Shown here piece by piece: positions 33,401 through 41,243 of a stretch of 64,000 nucleotides of DNA. Every line of letters starts with the position of its first letter. Position 1 is the first letter of the stretch. Location: the NCBI RefSeq assembly GCF_014651115.1, contig NZ_BMWG01000017.1:92019-156018 (forward strand). Reading direction: 5' to 3'. The stretch is from Streptomyces inusitatus. Lineage in GTDB: Bacteria; Actinomycetota; Actinomycetes; Streptomycetales; Streptomycetaceae. Below the pieces are notes generated by a model. That model did no database searches and had not been told where the DNA came from. It saw only the letters and a program-made list of their open reading frames with translations. Both the position numbers and the translations under genes were made by a program.

Positions 33401-34345
33401 GCCGCGGCCGCCGCGTACGCGCTGCCCGTCGCCGCCCGCGTCACCAGCGAGGCGGACCGGAGACTGCTCCGCTACGCCGCCCACGAACTCCTCGGCCGCC
33501 CCGACGACGCCGCGTCGCACGGAACGGCCCTCGCCGTGCTCGTACAGGATCCGCACGCCCGCTCCCGGGTGCTCCGGCGGGCGCTGGCGTCCTACGCCGC
33601 CGCGATCCCCGGGCTCTCGGCGAGCGCCCTCGCCACCGCCCTCGTCACCCACCCCGAACCGGTGTTCGCCGCTTTCCGCTCCCGGCTGCGGGCGGACGAC
33701 CGGGCGGGCGAGGTGCTGACGGCCCTCGCCGGGGCCACCGTGCCCGCCCTCGCCCGCCGCGCCGCCGCGCTGGTGGCCGAGTACCTCGAACTGCACCCGG
33801 GCGGCGCGGCGTACGCCGCCGTCTTCGTCGACCGCCGGCTCGATCACGGCCCGGCGGCCCGATCCCTGCTCTTCCCGCTGGTCAGCACCGCACTGCGGGA
33901 GGGCCCCGGCAGACTGCGCCAGGCGCTCGCCCCCGTACTGGCCGCCCCAGGGAATGCCCTCTCGCGCCCGCTGCGGGCCGAGCTGCTCGACGTACTGCTG
34001 GCGGCCTGTCCGCCGTACGAGCACGAGACCGCCACCGCCCTGCTGAAGGCCGCCGCGCTCGGCCGCGCGGCCCGGCCGGAGGCGGCCACCCGCGAGCTGG
34101 TGCGCCGCGCCGGGCTGCTGCTCACCGCCGCCCCCGGGGGTGCGGTCCGCTTTGAACGGCAGCTGCTGAGGCTGGCCCGGGCCGCCCCCGGCTTCGCGGA
34201 ACTCCTCGCCGGATGGCTGGCCGGACCCCCTCAGGACTGGTCCGCGCCCATCGGCCCGGAGGCCCGCCGGACGATCGGCTCACTGGGCTCCCCGACACCG
34301 ATGCGAAGCGACGGCCCCGGGCATGGCAGTCTTAGACCTGCGTAG
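30500..34345 (+). CDS. trypsin-like domain / P-loop NTPase fusion protein, 1,281 aa
   Basis: Residues about 10-200 look like a trypsin-fold peptidase. His42 lies in VITSHES and Ser155 in GEASGGP, but the usual Asp in the DLALVR motif is Gly75 (AGLALVR). An ATPase domain follows with a Walker A-like GDPGTGRTT (residues 260-268), in which the normal Lys is Arg. A Walker B-like LLVVVDGPEEM lies near 350, and LATRSARMALGC resembles a STAND sensor region. Next come a winged-helix/helical region, a Pro/Ser/Ala linker (about 735-835) and a long alpha-helical repeat region. The layout resembles bacterial conflict-system STAND proteins with trypsin modules, but it sits between housekeeping truB and ribF without partner genes. 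The function is unknown. The ATG at 30500 has only a weak ribosome site. Confidence 0.85.
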   Translation: MGRADPATLAHGCDLVRVHDLAGRPRGVGFAADHQGTVITSHESVDGLTRLVLHAPGERTWLAGAEAITPLPEAGLALVRTEGLGLRPVPVTARGRIVPGADLRLPADGWHHARALGAVQVTYTATDRFHLIDEAVELAVPAQAAEALRLGGEASGGPVIDAATGAVLAVLGTALQAGRRAAVFALPLRVHGLPEGPLAALLRHNAATVPGYGDDLNLATVLELTATSLGPCARPGQPFPGPGILRRLTAPGPPVLALVGDPGTGRTTALAALAAHRAHGPEPAPTVWLRGADLHSEDASVADAVARALRRAGRVLAASGASGELSGITPERVAHLARLAGRPLLVVVDGPEEMPPGLARRLPSWTAGTAHWLATRSARMALGCRPEHWEYALPLHPAGPPPPRTVRLAELSPAEAAAAPERHGLPAGPIAPPHEGHPLALGALAEVRGGLPFGVAGRPGREEVFGAHLDLVCLRIAVRVAAAARPPLRGPAVRRLAARVAGRVHEAARRCLGPGHGELDRESFEELFPWRPGWAAAVLTEGLLVPAGEGYRFAHEEVGEWLQGARLDPDEALRTLVHRPPAHAPARLPSRPGRTLTPGHVPPPPGSARHRPPPPLPVPRHRIGPVVHSLLRLDRVHGPAALTRRLKDLIDAVIRPEAGADAYWWAARLLAGTLLRLPAPESQLPMLRLLARRLARSARRGVRPPAEFGPDFWLRLRLPEPARLDLLRLLLPADGPLGPPPTAPAASVPPGTPVPVPSPVSPPAVASVSPGTPGPVPAPSDPATASPSASRPAGSPPGTAQGASMLPQAGPPDALGRCPATAVRPWAEMPGHGQPPGPEGRAWAAPEDSAYDPEPPPAGTSQRYLDAVAARLEADPATVQPLLCRWFTDNTPLPTHPGDRMRPTAGAVAQALLYARRALALDDLAEALAESGHARADELLAALADEEPSALCRAVDRWAHDPRPGRRAAAAAYALPVAARVTSEADRRLLRYAAHELLGRPDDAASHGTALAVLVQDPHARSRVLRRALASYAAAIPGLSASALATALVTHPEPVFAAFRSRLRADDRAGEVLTALAGATVPALARRAAALVAEYLELHPGGAAYAAVFVDRRLDHGPAARSLLFPLVSTALREGPGRLRQALAPVLAAPGNALSRPLRAELLDVLLAACPPYEHETATALLKAAALGRAARPEAATRELVRRAGLLLTAAPGGAVRFERQLLRLARAAPGFAELLAGWLAGPPQDWSAPIGPEARRTIGSLGSPTPMRSDGPGHGSLRPA
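32735..32820 (+). repeat. 60-bp-period repeat in the linker of the NTPase fusion
   Basis: Two copies exactly 60 bp apart (starting 32735 and 32795) share GCCTCCGTG and CTCCCGGTACGCCGG, encoding ASVPPGTP and ASVSPGTP. They lie in a Pro-rich linker, suggesting expansion by duplication. Confidence 0.8.
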
Positions 34346-34401
34346 TCAGCTGTCGTTATATCGGCATACCAGTACACAGGTTCAGGCGAGGAGCGGTCAC
34401 A

Positions 34402-35346
34402 GTGCAGCGCTGGCGTGGCTTGGAGGACATTCCCCAGGACTGGGGACGCAGCGTCGTCACCATCGGCTCCTACGACGGGGTGCACCGCGGACACCAGCTG
34501 ATCATCGGACGCGCGGTCGAGCGCGCCCGCGAGCTGTCCGTGCCGTCGGTCGTCGTGACCTTCGACCCGCACCCCAGCGAGGTGGTGCGCCCCGGCAGCC
34601 ACCCGCCGCTGCTCGCGCCGCACCACCGGCGCGCGGAGCTGATGGCCGAACTGGGCGTCGACGCGGTGCTGATCCTGCCGTTCACCGCCGAGTTCTCCCA
34701 GCTCTCCCCGGCGGACTTCATCGTCAAGGTGCTGGTGGACAAGCTCCACGCCCGGCTGGTCGTGGAGGGCCCGAACTTCCGCTTCGGCCACCGCGCGGCC
34801 GGCAAGGTGGACTTCCTCGCCGAGATGGGCGAGACCTACGACTACGAGGTCGAGGTCATCGACCTCGTCGTGACGGGCGAGGCGGGCGGCGGGCTGCCGT
34901 TCTCCTCCACCCTCACCCGCCGGCTGGTCGCCGACGGCGACGTCGAGGGGGCGGGCGAGATCCTGGGCCGCCCGCACCGCGTCGAGGGGATCGTCGTCCG
35001 GGGCGCGCAGCGCGGCCGTGAACTCGGCTTCCCCACCGCCAATGTGGAGACCCTGCCGCACACCGCGATCCCGGCGGACGGCGTGTACGCGGGCTGGCTG
35101 ACGGTGTCCGGCGAACGGATGCCCGCGGCGATCTCGGTGGGCACGAACCCGCAGTTCGAGGGCGTCGAGCGGACGGTGGAGGCGTACGCGATCGACCGCG
35201 TCGGCCTCGATCTGTACGGGCTGCACGCGGCCGTCGACTTCCTGGCGTACGTACGCGGCCAGCGGAAGTTCGAGTCCGTCGACGCCCTGCTGGTGGCGAT
35301 GGCCGAGGACGTCAAGAAGTGCCGTGAGCTGACGGCCGAGGGCTGA
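34402..35346 (+). CDS. ribF: bifunctional riboflavin kinase/FAD synthetase
   Basis: RibF makes FMN from riboflavin and then FAD. The 314-residue protein has an N-terminal nucleotidyltransferase domain with VTIGSYDGVHRGHQLII and VVTFDPHPSEVV, and GPNFRFGHRAAGKVDFL near 125-140. The C-terminal flavokinase domain has GRELGFPTANVE, YAGWLTV and ISVGTNPQFEG. The GTG at 34402 follows GCGAGGAGCGG. It lies 56 bp after the NTPase-fusion gene, in a locally AT-richer stretch (GTTATATCGG), so it may have its own promoter. No flavin riboswitch fold was recognised in this short leader. Confidence 0.97.
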   Translation: MQRWRGLEDIPQDWGRSVVTIGSYDGVHRGHQLIIGRAVERARELSVPSVVVTFDPHPSEVVRPGSHPPLLAPHHRRAELMAELGVDAVLILPFTAEFSQLSPADFIVKVLVDKLHARLVVEGPNFRFGHRAAGKVDFLAEMGETYDYEVEVIDLVVTGEAGGGLPFSSTLTRRLVADGDVEGAGEILGRPHRVEGIVVRGAQRGRELGFPTANVETLPHTAIPADGVYAGWLTVSGERMPAAISVGTNPQFEGVERTVEAYAIDRVGLDLYGLHAAVDFLAYVRGQRKFESVDALLVAMAEDVKKCRELTAEG

Positions 35347-35382
35347 TCCCGCCGCTGTCCCGTACGCCCCGGGCCCGACCAG

Positions 35383-35427
35383 GACCGGGGCGGAGCACCG
35401 GCCCCGGACACCGGGCCGGCCCCGGTC
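35383..35427. terminator. bidirectional terminator between ribF and the ABC operon
   Basis: GACCGGGGC (35383-35391) pairs with GCCCCGGTC (35419-35427), and inside it CCGGCCC (35398-35404) pairs with GGGCCGG (35413-35419). The two hairpins are alternatives. The element lies between convergent genes and just enters the stop codon of the minus-strand one. Confidence 0.7.
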
Positions 35428-36385
35428 AGGCCCAGTGGCAGGCCACACCCGCCCCCGACACCACCCCAGGCTCCTCCGAGCGGCACCGCCCCGCCACCCC
35501 CGCCCGCTCCGCCTCGCCCGAGGCCAGCACCGGGCATCTGACATGGAAGCGGCAGCCGCCGGGGATCTTGGCCGGGTCGGGCGGCTCGCCGGTCAGCACA
35601 GCCGCCGGAACCGCCGACTCCGGCAGTACCGACAGCAGCGCCCGGGTGTAGGGGTGCCGGGGAGCCGTCAGCACCTCCTGGGCCGGACCGCACTCCACGA
35701 TCCGGCCCAGATACATCACCGCCACCCGGTCCGCGATGTTCCACGCCAGCCCCAGATCGTGCGTCACCACCAGCGCGGACAGCCCCAGTTCGGCGCGGAG
35801 CCGCAGCAGCAGCGCGAGGATCTCCCCGCGTACGGAGGCGTCCAGCGAGGCCACCGGCTCGTCCGCGACGATCAGCTCCGGCTCCAGGACCAGCGCGCCC
35901 GCGATCACCACCCGCTGCCGCTGACCGCCCGACAGCTCGTGCGGATACCGGGAGACGAACCGCCCGGGCGGCCGCAGACCGGCCCTGGCCAGCGCGCCCG
36001 CGACCGCCGCGCCCCCGTCCCCCGCGCACCCGTGGATCCGCAGCCCCTCCGCGACCGCCTCGTACACCGAATGGCGCGGGTTGAGCGCGCCGCTCGGATC
36101 CTGGAGCACCAGCTGAACCCGCCTCCGGTGCGCCCGCAGGGCGCGCGCGGTGTGCAGAAGGGGCCGGCCGTCGAAGTCGATCCGGCCGGCCGTGGGCCGC
36201 ACCAGCCCCAGCAGGGCGCGCGCCAGCGTGGTCTTGCCGCAGCCGGACTCGCCGACCAGCGCCACGATCTCGCCCCGCCCCACCGCGAGGTCCACCCCGT
36301 CCACGGCCCGCGCGCCCGGCCCGCCGCGCCGCCCGGGGAAGACGACCTCAAGACCGGTGGCGGCCAGCAGCGGTACGGCGGTCAT
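35426..36385 (-). CDS. peptide-type ABC transporter ATP-binding protein (OppF-like)
   Basis: This cytoplasmic ATPase subunit of an oligopeptide/nickel-type importer has 319 residues. It has Walker A GESGCGKT, the Q-loop LVLQDPSGALNPRHSV, the ABC signature LSGGQRQR, Walker B LIVADEPVASLD and the switch His in VVTHDLG. A C-terminal cysteine-containing oligopeptide-transporter tail (GGCRFHVRCPV) is typical of OppF/DppF and may bind an iron-sulfur cluster. The ATG at 36385 overlaps the upstream OppD-like stop by 4 bp (ATGA). It is the last gene of the five-gene operon. Confidence 0.95.
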   Translation of the reverse strand: MTAVPLLAATGLEVVFPGRRGGPGARAVDGVDLAVGRGEIVALVGESGCGKTTLARALLGLVRPTAGRIDFDGRPLLHTARALRAHRRRVQLVLQDPSGALNPRHSVYEAVAEGLRIHGCAGDGGAAVAGALARAGLRPPGRFVSRYPHELSGGQRQRVVIAGALVLEPELIVADEPVASLDASVRGEILALLLRLRAELGLSALVVTHDLGLAWNIADRVAVMYLGRIVECGPAQEVLTAPRHPYTRALLSVLPESAVPAAVLTGEPPDPAKIPGGCRFHVRCPVLASGEAERAGVAGRCRSEEPGVVSGAGVACHWA

Positions 36386-37374
36386 GACAGCTCCCCGAGC
36401 GGGCCGCCCGGCCCCTTGGCGGCGGACGCCCGCACACAGGCGGCCCGGTGTTCCCCGTCCCCCGTCAGCCGCTGCTCCTGCTCGGCGCAGACCGCCAGCG
36501 CCACCGCGCAGCGCGGATGGAAGGCGCACCCGGGCGGCAGCGCGGACGGATCCGGCGGATCGCCCGGCAGCCCGCGCGGGGCGTGGCGCGAGGCGGGGTC
36601 GCCCACCCGGGGGAAGGCCGCCGCCAGGGCCTGGCCGTAGGGGTGGCGCGCGGCGGTCCAGACGGCGTTCGCCGGTCCCTCCTCCACCACCCGCCCCGCG
36701 TACATCACGGCCAGCCGGTCGCAGACCTCCGCCAGCACCGCCAGATCGTGGCTGATCATCAGCAGTCCGATGTCCTGCTCGGCGACCAGCCGCCCGATCA
36801 GCCCCAGGATCTGCGCCTGGACCATCACATCCAGCGCGGTCGTCGGCTCGTCGGCGACGATCAGCCGGGGATCGCAGGCCAGCGCCATCGCGATCATCAC
36901 CCGCTGGCGCTGGCCGCCGGACAGCTCGTGCGGACGGGCGTCCGCGTGCCGCTCGGGCAGACCGACCCGGGAGAGCAGCTCGGCCACCCGCGGCCGGACC
37001 GCCCGGGGCGTCGCCCGCCGGTGCAGCAGGATCGGCTCGGCGATCTGGTCGCCGATCCGGCGTACCGGGTTCAGCGCGTGCATGGCCCCCTGGAAGACCA
37101 GCGAGGCGCCCGCCCAGCGCACCGCCCGCAGTCTGCCCCACCGCATGGTGAGGACGTCCTCGCCGTCGAGGAGGATCTCCCCGCTCAGCCGGGTCCCGGC
37201 GGGCAGCAGCCGCAGCAGCGCGAGGGCGAGCGTCGACTTCCCGCACCCCGACTCTCCGGCGAGGCCCAGCGTCCGCCCGGCGGCGAGGCTCAGATCGACT
37301 CCCCGCACGGCGGGCACGGCGCCCGCGCCCGTACCGTACGTCACCCGCAGATCCCGGATCTCCAGCAGGCTCAC
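36382..37374 (-). CDS. peptide-type ABC transporter ATP-binding protein (OppD-like)
   Basis: This is the second ATPase subunit, 330 residues from a GTG at 37374, chosen because it overlaps the preceding permease stop (GTGA) and has GGGGGTGG just upstream. Motifs are Walker A GESGCGKS, Q-loop VFQGAMHALNPV, signature LSGGQRQR, Walker B LIVADEPTTALD, and the H-loop MISHDLA. The C-terminal OppD-type tail is GCAFHPRCAVALAVC. The Q-loop reads VFQGAM where PxxxLNP partners usually have VFQDP, as is common in OppD/DppD. Confidence 0.95.
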   Translation of the reverse strand: MSLLEIRDLRVTYGTGAGAVPAVRGVDLSLAAGRTLGLAGESGCGKSTLALALLRLLPAGTRLSGEILLDGEDVLTMRWGRLRAVRWAGASLVFQGAMHALNPVRRIGDQIAEPILLHRRATPRAVRPRVAELLSRVGLPERHADARPHELSGGQRQRVMIAMALACDPRLIVADEPTTALDVMVQAQILGLIGRLVAEQDIGLLMISHDLAVLAEVCDRLAVMYAGRVVEEGPANAVWTAARHPYGQALAAAFPRVGDPASRHAPRGLPGDPPDPSALPPGCAFHPRCAVALAVCAEQEQRLTGDGEHRAACVRASAAKGPGGPLGELS

Positions 37375-38273
37375 CGGTCCACCCCCCGCCTCGGGTCGAG
37401 CACCGTCTCGATCGTCCGCCCGCAGAGCGTGAACGCGAGCGCCACCACCGCGATCGCCAGCCCGGGCGGGGCGAGGCACCACCAGTGGCCGGAGGAGACC
37501 GCGCCCGCCTCGCGCGCCTCCTGGAGCATTCCGCCCCAGGAGACGACCATCGGATCGCCGAGTCCGAGGAAGGCGAGCGTCGCCTCGGTCAGAATCGCGG
37601 CGGAGATCCCCAGCGTGGTCTGCGCCAGCACCAGCGGCATCACATTCGGCAGCACATGACGGCTCATGATGTGCCGGTGCCCGCCGCCGAGCGCCTTCGC
37701 GCGCTCGATGTACGGGCGGGACTCGACCGCGACGGTCTGCGCCCGCACCAGCCGCGCGGTCGTCGGCCAGCTGGTCACCCCGATGGCGATGATCACCGTC
37801 CAGACGCTCCGGGACATCACGGTCGCCAGCACGATCGCGAGCACCAGCGTCGGCATCACGAGGAACCAGTCGGTGACCCGCATCAGCACGGTGGCGAACC
37901 AGCCGCCGTAGTGCCCGGCGGCGATGCCCACGAGAGCGCCGATCGCCACCGACATCCCCGCCGCCAGCAGCCCCACGGTGAGCGAGATCCGCGCCCCCCA
38001 CACCAGCAGCCCGAGCAGCGGCCGGCCGAACTGGTCCGTGCCCAGCCAGAACGCGGCGCTCGGCGGCTCCAGCGGATCGCCCGGCGCGCCCGTGACCTTC
38101 CGTACGTCCTCGTCGGCCAGCAGCGGCGCGAGGAGCGCGACGGCGGCGATCAGCGTGAGCGCGCCGAGGCCGAGGAGGCCCGCCCGGTGCGCGCGGTAGG
38201 AGTGCCAGAACCGGACGGCCGCGCCGGGGCGGCGGGCGGGGGCCGGGGAGCGGGGGAGCGCGGATTCCGTCAT
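37371..38273 (-). CDS. peptide-type ABC transporter permease (OppC-like)
   Basis: This is an integral-membrane permease of 300 residues. A cytoplasmic N-terminus leads into the first helix (LGLGALTLIAAVALLAPLLA), then the OppC-type loop FWLGTDQFGRPLLGLLVWGA, further helices, and the EAA loop YIERAKALGGGHRHIMSRHV that docks to the ATPases. ATG at 38273 overlaps the OppB-like stop (ATGA). The C-terminus ends LDPRRGVDR, the usual family ending. Confidence 0.95.
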   Translation of the reverse strand: MTESALPRSPAPARRPGAAVRFWHSYRAHRAGLLGLGALTLIAAVALLAPLLADEDVRKVTGAPGDPLEPPSAAFWLGTDQFGRPLLGLLVWGARISLTVGLLAAGMSVAIGALVGIAAGHYGGWFATVLMRVTDWFLVMPTLVLAIVLATVMSRSVWTVIIAIGVTSWPTTARLVRAQTVAVESRPYIERAKALGGGHRHIMSRHVLPNVMPLVLAQTTLGISAAILTEATLAFLGLGDPMVVSWGGMLQEAREAGAVSSGHWWCLAPPGLAIAVVALAFTLCGRTIETVLDPRRGVDR

Positions 38274-39256
38274 CGGGCCACCCGGGGGTCGAGCAGGGGG
38301 CAGAGCAGGTCGGCGAGGAGATTCATCACGATCATCGCTCCGGCGAAGACCAGGAACAGCCCCTGGACCAGCGGCAGATCGGGCACGCTGAGCGCCTGGT
38401 AGAACAGCCCGCCGAGGCCCGGCCAGGAGAACACCGTCTCCACCAGGATCGATCCGGCCGCCACATGCCCCAGATTGATGAAGACCATCGTCACCGTCGG
38501 CAGCAGCGCGTTGGGCACGGCGTGACGGCGTCGTACGGCCGAGTCCCGCAGCCCCTTCGCCCGCGCGGTCGTCAGATAGTCGCCGCCCATCTCGTCCAGC
38601 AGCGAGGACCGCATCACCAGCAGCGTCTGCGCGTATCCCACCGCGACGAGCGTCACGACCGGCAGCACCAGATGGTGCGTCACATCGACGGCGTGCGCGA
38701 GGCCGCTCTCCGTACCCGTCGACATGCCCCCGGTGGGGAAGAGCCCCGGCACCGGCCCCGCGCCCACCGCGAAGACGGTGATCAGCAGGAGTCCGAGCCA
38801 GAACGACGGCACCGACCACAGGGCCAGCGCGACCCCGGTGTGCACCCGGTCGCCCGGGCCGCCGTGCCGCCAGGCGGCACGTGCGCCGATCCAGAGCCCG
38901 ATCGCCGAGTACAGCACCACGGCGACCCCGGTCAGCAGCAGGGTCGCGGGGGCCTTCTGCGCGATCAGCTCGCCCACCGGGGCCCGGAACTGGTACGAGA
39001 CGCCGAGGTCGCCCGTCAGCGCCTTCGCGCAGTAGTCGGTGAACTGCCGCCACAGCGGCAGGTCGAGGCCGAACTGATGGCGCAGCGCGTCCAGCTGGCC
39101 CGCCGTGGTGGGGGTGCCCCTGGTCAGCGCCCGCACCGGGTCGCCGGGGACGATCCGGAAGAGGAAGAAGCCGGTGACGAGCACGGCGAGGAGGGAGACC
39201 GCCGCGCCGCCCAGCCGGCCCGCCGTGTAGAGCAGATGGGCGCGCGGGGAGGCCAC
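38270..39256 (-). CDS. peptide-type ABC transporter permease (OppB-like)
   Basis: The 328-residue first permease begins with a membrane helix (GGAAVSLLAVLVTGFFLFRI) followed by the OppB signature VPGDPVRALT. It has six predicted helices and the EAA loop DYLTTARAKGLRDSAVRRRH, and it ends LCPLLDPRVAR. The GTG start at 39256 lies three bases after the binding-protein gene stop at 39260. This tight packing makes the five genes one operon. Confidence 0.94.
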   Translation of the reverse strand: MASPRAHLLYTAGRLGGAAVSLLAVLVTGFFLFRIVPGDPVRALTRGTPTTAGQLDALRHQFGLDLPLWRQFTDYCAKALTGDLGVSYQFRAPVGELIAQKAPATLLLTGVAVVLYSAIGLWIGARAAWRHGGPGDRVHTGVALALWSVPSFWLGLLLITVFAVGAGPVPGLFPTGGMSTGTESGLAHAVDVTHHLVLPVVTLVAVGYAQTLLVMRSSLLDEMGGDYLTTARAKGLRDSAVRRRHAVPNALLPTVTMVFINLGHVAAGSILVETVFSWPGLGGLFYQALSVPDLPLVQGLFLVFAGAMIVMNLLADLLCPLLDPRVAR

Positions 39257-39259
39257 CGG

Positions 39260-41077
39260 CTACTCGCGGTCGTCGGCGGTGGCCCGGCGGCGCAGCGCCA
39301 CCAGCCCGGTGAGCACCGCCGCCGCCGCGATCAGCGCGCCGATGCCGACCACCACCTCGGTCGCGGACGCGGCCTCCCCGGAGCGGCCGTGGCCGTCCGC
39401 GGGCTTCGCCGACCACCAGCTCCAGTAGCCGTCCTGCCCCCAGAGGCTGCCGCCGTCCTCGGGCATCGTCGTGATCGACTCGATGTGGTCGGTCCGGTAC
39501 GCCTCCACGGCGTTCGGATACGCGAGAACATTCATCAAGCCCGTGTCGTACAGCCGTGATTGCATGCGTTTCACCACTTCAGCCCGTTTGACCGGGTCGT
39601 ATTCGGCGATTTGCCGTGCGTACAGTTCGTCGAATCGCCGGTCGCAGATGAAATTGTCGGTGGAGCCACTGCCCGAAGGGGTCGCCGGAAGCGCGGCACA
39701 GGTGTGGATCGAGAGGACGAAATCCGGGTCGGGATTGACCGACCAGCCGTCGAAGGCGAGATCGTAGTCGCCCTTCAGCCAGGAGTCGGAGACATTGTCA
39801 CGGCACTCCATCCGGGTCTCGACGCCCAGCTCGCGCCACACCTCGTGGAGATATCTGCCGATGTGCGCGTCGTACGGGTCGGCGGCGTGGCACAGCAGCC
39901 GGAGCGCGAGGGGCTCGCCGTTCTTCCCGGTGCGGACTCCGTCGCCCTTTCGCCGATAGCCGGCCCCGTCCAGCAGTGCCGCCGCTCTCGCCGGGTCGTG
40001 GGCGATCTCCTGGTGCGGCTCCGGCCGCCAGAAGTACGCGCCGAAGCGCGGCGGGATGTACCCCGCGCCCTCGGTCGCATGGCCCTGGAAGAGCCCCTCC
40101 ACGATCTCCCGGCGGTCGACGGCGTGGAAGAGGGCCCGGCGTACGGCGGGGTCGCGCAGCGCCCGGTGACCGGTGCCGAACGCCCTGCCGTTCCGGGCCC
40201 GCGCGCCGGGGTTGACCGCGAGGGCGAGGAACCGGCGGCCGGGCGCGTCATTGACCCTGATGTCCGCGGTCCGGCGCAGGGCGGCGGCCTGGGCGGGGAC
40301 CAGGCCCTGGACGAAGGAGACCTCGCCCTTGCGCAGCGCGGCGACGGCGGCGTCGCCGTCCTTGTAGAACTTGAGGAGCAATTCGTCGAACGCGGGAGCA
40401 CCGCGCCAGAAATCCTTGTTGGGTTCCAGTCTGATGAACTGGTCGACCTCGAAACCGGTGATGACGAACGGGCCGTTGCCGACGATGGGGAAATGGCGGT
40501 CATTGTTGAAGGCGGAGAGATCGCCGATCCGCTCCCATACGTGCCGGGGCACGATCGGGATGTCGAGCGCGACCATATTGGCCTGGGGCTTCTTCAGCTC
40601 TACGACGAGCGTTCGCGGGTCGGGCGCGGTGACTTCACGGAAGTTCGCGGTGAAGCTGCCGTTGGCCGCGGCGGCCTTCTCGTCGGACATCATCCTGTTG
40701 AACGTCCAGGCCGCGTCGTCGGCCGTCGCCCGTCTGCCGTCGGACCACCGGGAGTTCTCCCGGATGGTGTAGGTCCAGGTCAGTTTGGACGGCGAGGACT
40801 TCCACGCGGTGGCCAGCCCCGGGATCACCCGGCCGTCCCCGGGGTCGTAGTTCGTCAGATACTCGTAGGCCAGCCGGTGCACGGTCGTCGACACCAGCCG
40901 CTTGGCCAGAAAGGGGCTGAGCGAGTCCACGCTCTGCGAGACGGCGACGGTCAGCACCTGTCTGCCCCCGCCGGAGGGTGCCGCCGACGGCGCGGCGGGC
41001 GCGAGGACCAGCAGCGCGGCGACCGCGCACATCCAGGGCCGTGCCCGGGCACGGGACTCTGAGGGTTCTGCGACCAT
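39260..41077 (-). CDS. ABC transporter substrate-binding protein (family 5) with C-terminal membrane anchor
   Basis: This extracytoplasmic solute-binding protein of 605 residues belongs to the peptide/nickel (SBP_bac_5) family. A signal peptide (WMCAVAALLVLAPAAPSAA) lacks a lipobox. The mature protein has the family start QVLTVAVSQSVDSLSPF, then LATAWKSSPSKLTWTYTIRE and WSDGRRATADDAAWTFNRMM. Instead of a lipid anchor the C-terminus has a hydrophobic segment (about residues 573-594, VVVGIGALIAAAAVLTGLVA) followed by RRR, so it should be a type I membrane protein. The ATG at 41077 follows GAGG and lies about 35 bp from the predicted transcription start. The substrate is unknown. Confidence 0.93.
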   Translation of the reverse strand: MVAEPSESRARARPWMCAVAALLVLAPAAPSAAPSGGGRQVLTVAVSQSVDSLSPFLAKRLVSTTVHRLAYEYLTNYDPGDGRVIPGLATAWKSSPSKLTWTYTIRENSRWSDGRRATADDAAWTFNRMMSDEKAAAANGSFTANFREVTAPDPRTLVVELKKPQANMVALDIPIVPRHVWERIGDLSAFNNDRHFPIVGNGPFVITGFEVDQFIRLEPNKDFWRGAPAFDELLLKFYKDGDAAVAALRKGEVSFVQGLVPAQAAALRRTADIRVNDAPGRRFLALAVNPGARARNGRAFGTGHRALRDPAVRRALFHAVDRREIVEGLFQGHATEGAGYIPPRFGAYFWRPEPHQEIAHDPARAAALLDGAGYRRKGDGVRTGKNGEPLALRLLCHAADPYDAHIGRYLHEVWRELGVETRMECRDNVSDSWLKGDYDLAFDGWSVNPDPDFVLSIHTCAALPATPSGSGSTDNFICDRRFDELYARQIAEYDPVKRAEVVKRMQSRLYDTGLMNVLAYPNAVEAYRTDHIESITTMPEDGGSLWGQDGYWSWWSAKPADGHGRSGEAASATEVVVGIGALIAAAAVLTGLVALRRRATADDRE

Positions 41078-41118
41078 GGCGGCGACCTCGCCTCGTGACT
41101 CACGGGCCGGTGATGCGA

Positions 41119-41147
41119 GGTGTACCAGCGGGGTCCGGCCGCGTCAA
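41119..41147 (-). promoter_or_regulatory. promoter of the ABC transporter operon
   Basis: On the minus strand TTGACG (41142-41147) is followed after exactly 17 bp by TACACC (41119-41124), a good housekeeping-sigma-type promoter. Transcription would start about 41112, giving a 35-base leader before the binding-protein ATG. Confidence 0.65.
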
Positions 41148-41243
41148 CGCTCGGCGGGACCGGCGTGTGGGCCGCCACGACGACGGCGGGGTCCGCACCG
41201 CTGTCGCGATACGGACCCCATGAGGCCGCCGCCCGCCGCCCTC

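Noticed and set aside
29999..34024. A 1,341-codon minus-strand frame opposite truB and the NTPase fusion
   Set aside because: Composition is extreme (Gly/Arg) and it covers two genes with recognisable motifs; it is a shadow frame.
34346..34401. FMN riboswitch before ribF
   Set aside because: The gap is only 56 bp, far too short for the conserved FMN aptamer, and no conserved stem was seen.
35426..37246. A single 606-codon minus-strand frame that might be read as one long ATP-binding protein
   Set aside because: The ATPase similarity begins only at the ATG at 36385; the upstream part is the out-of-frame OppD-like gene.
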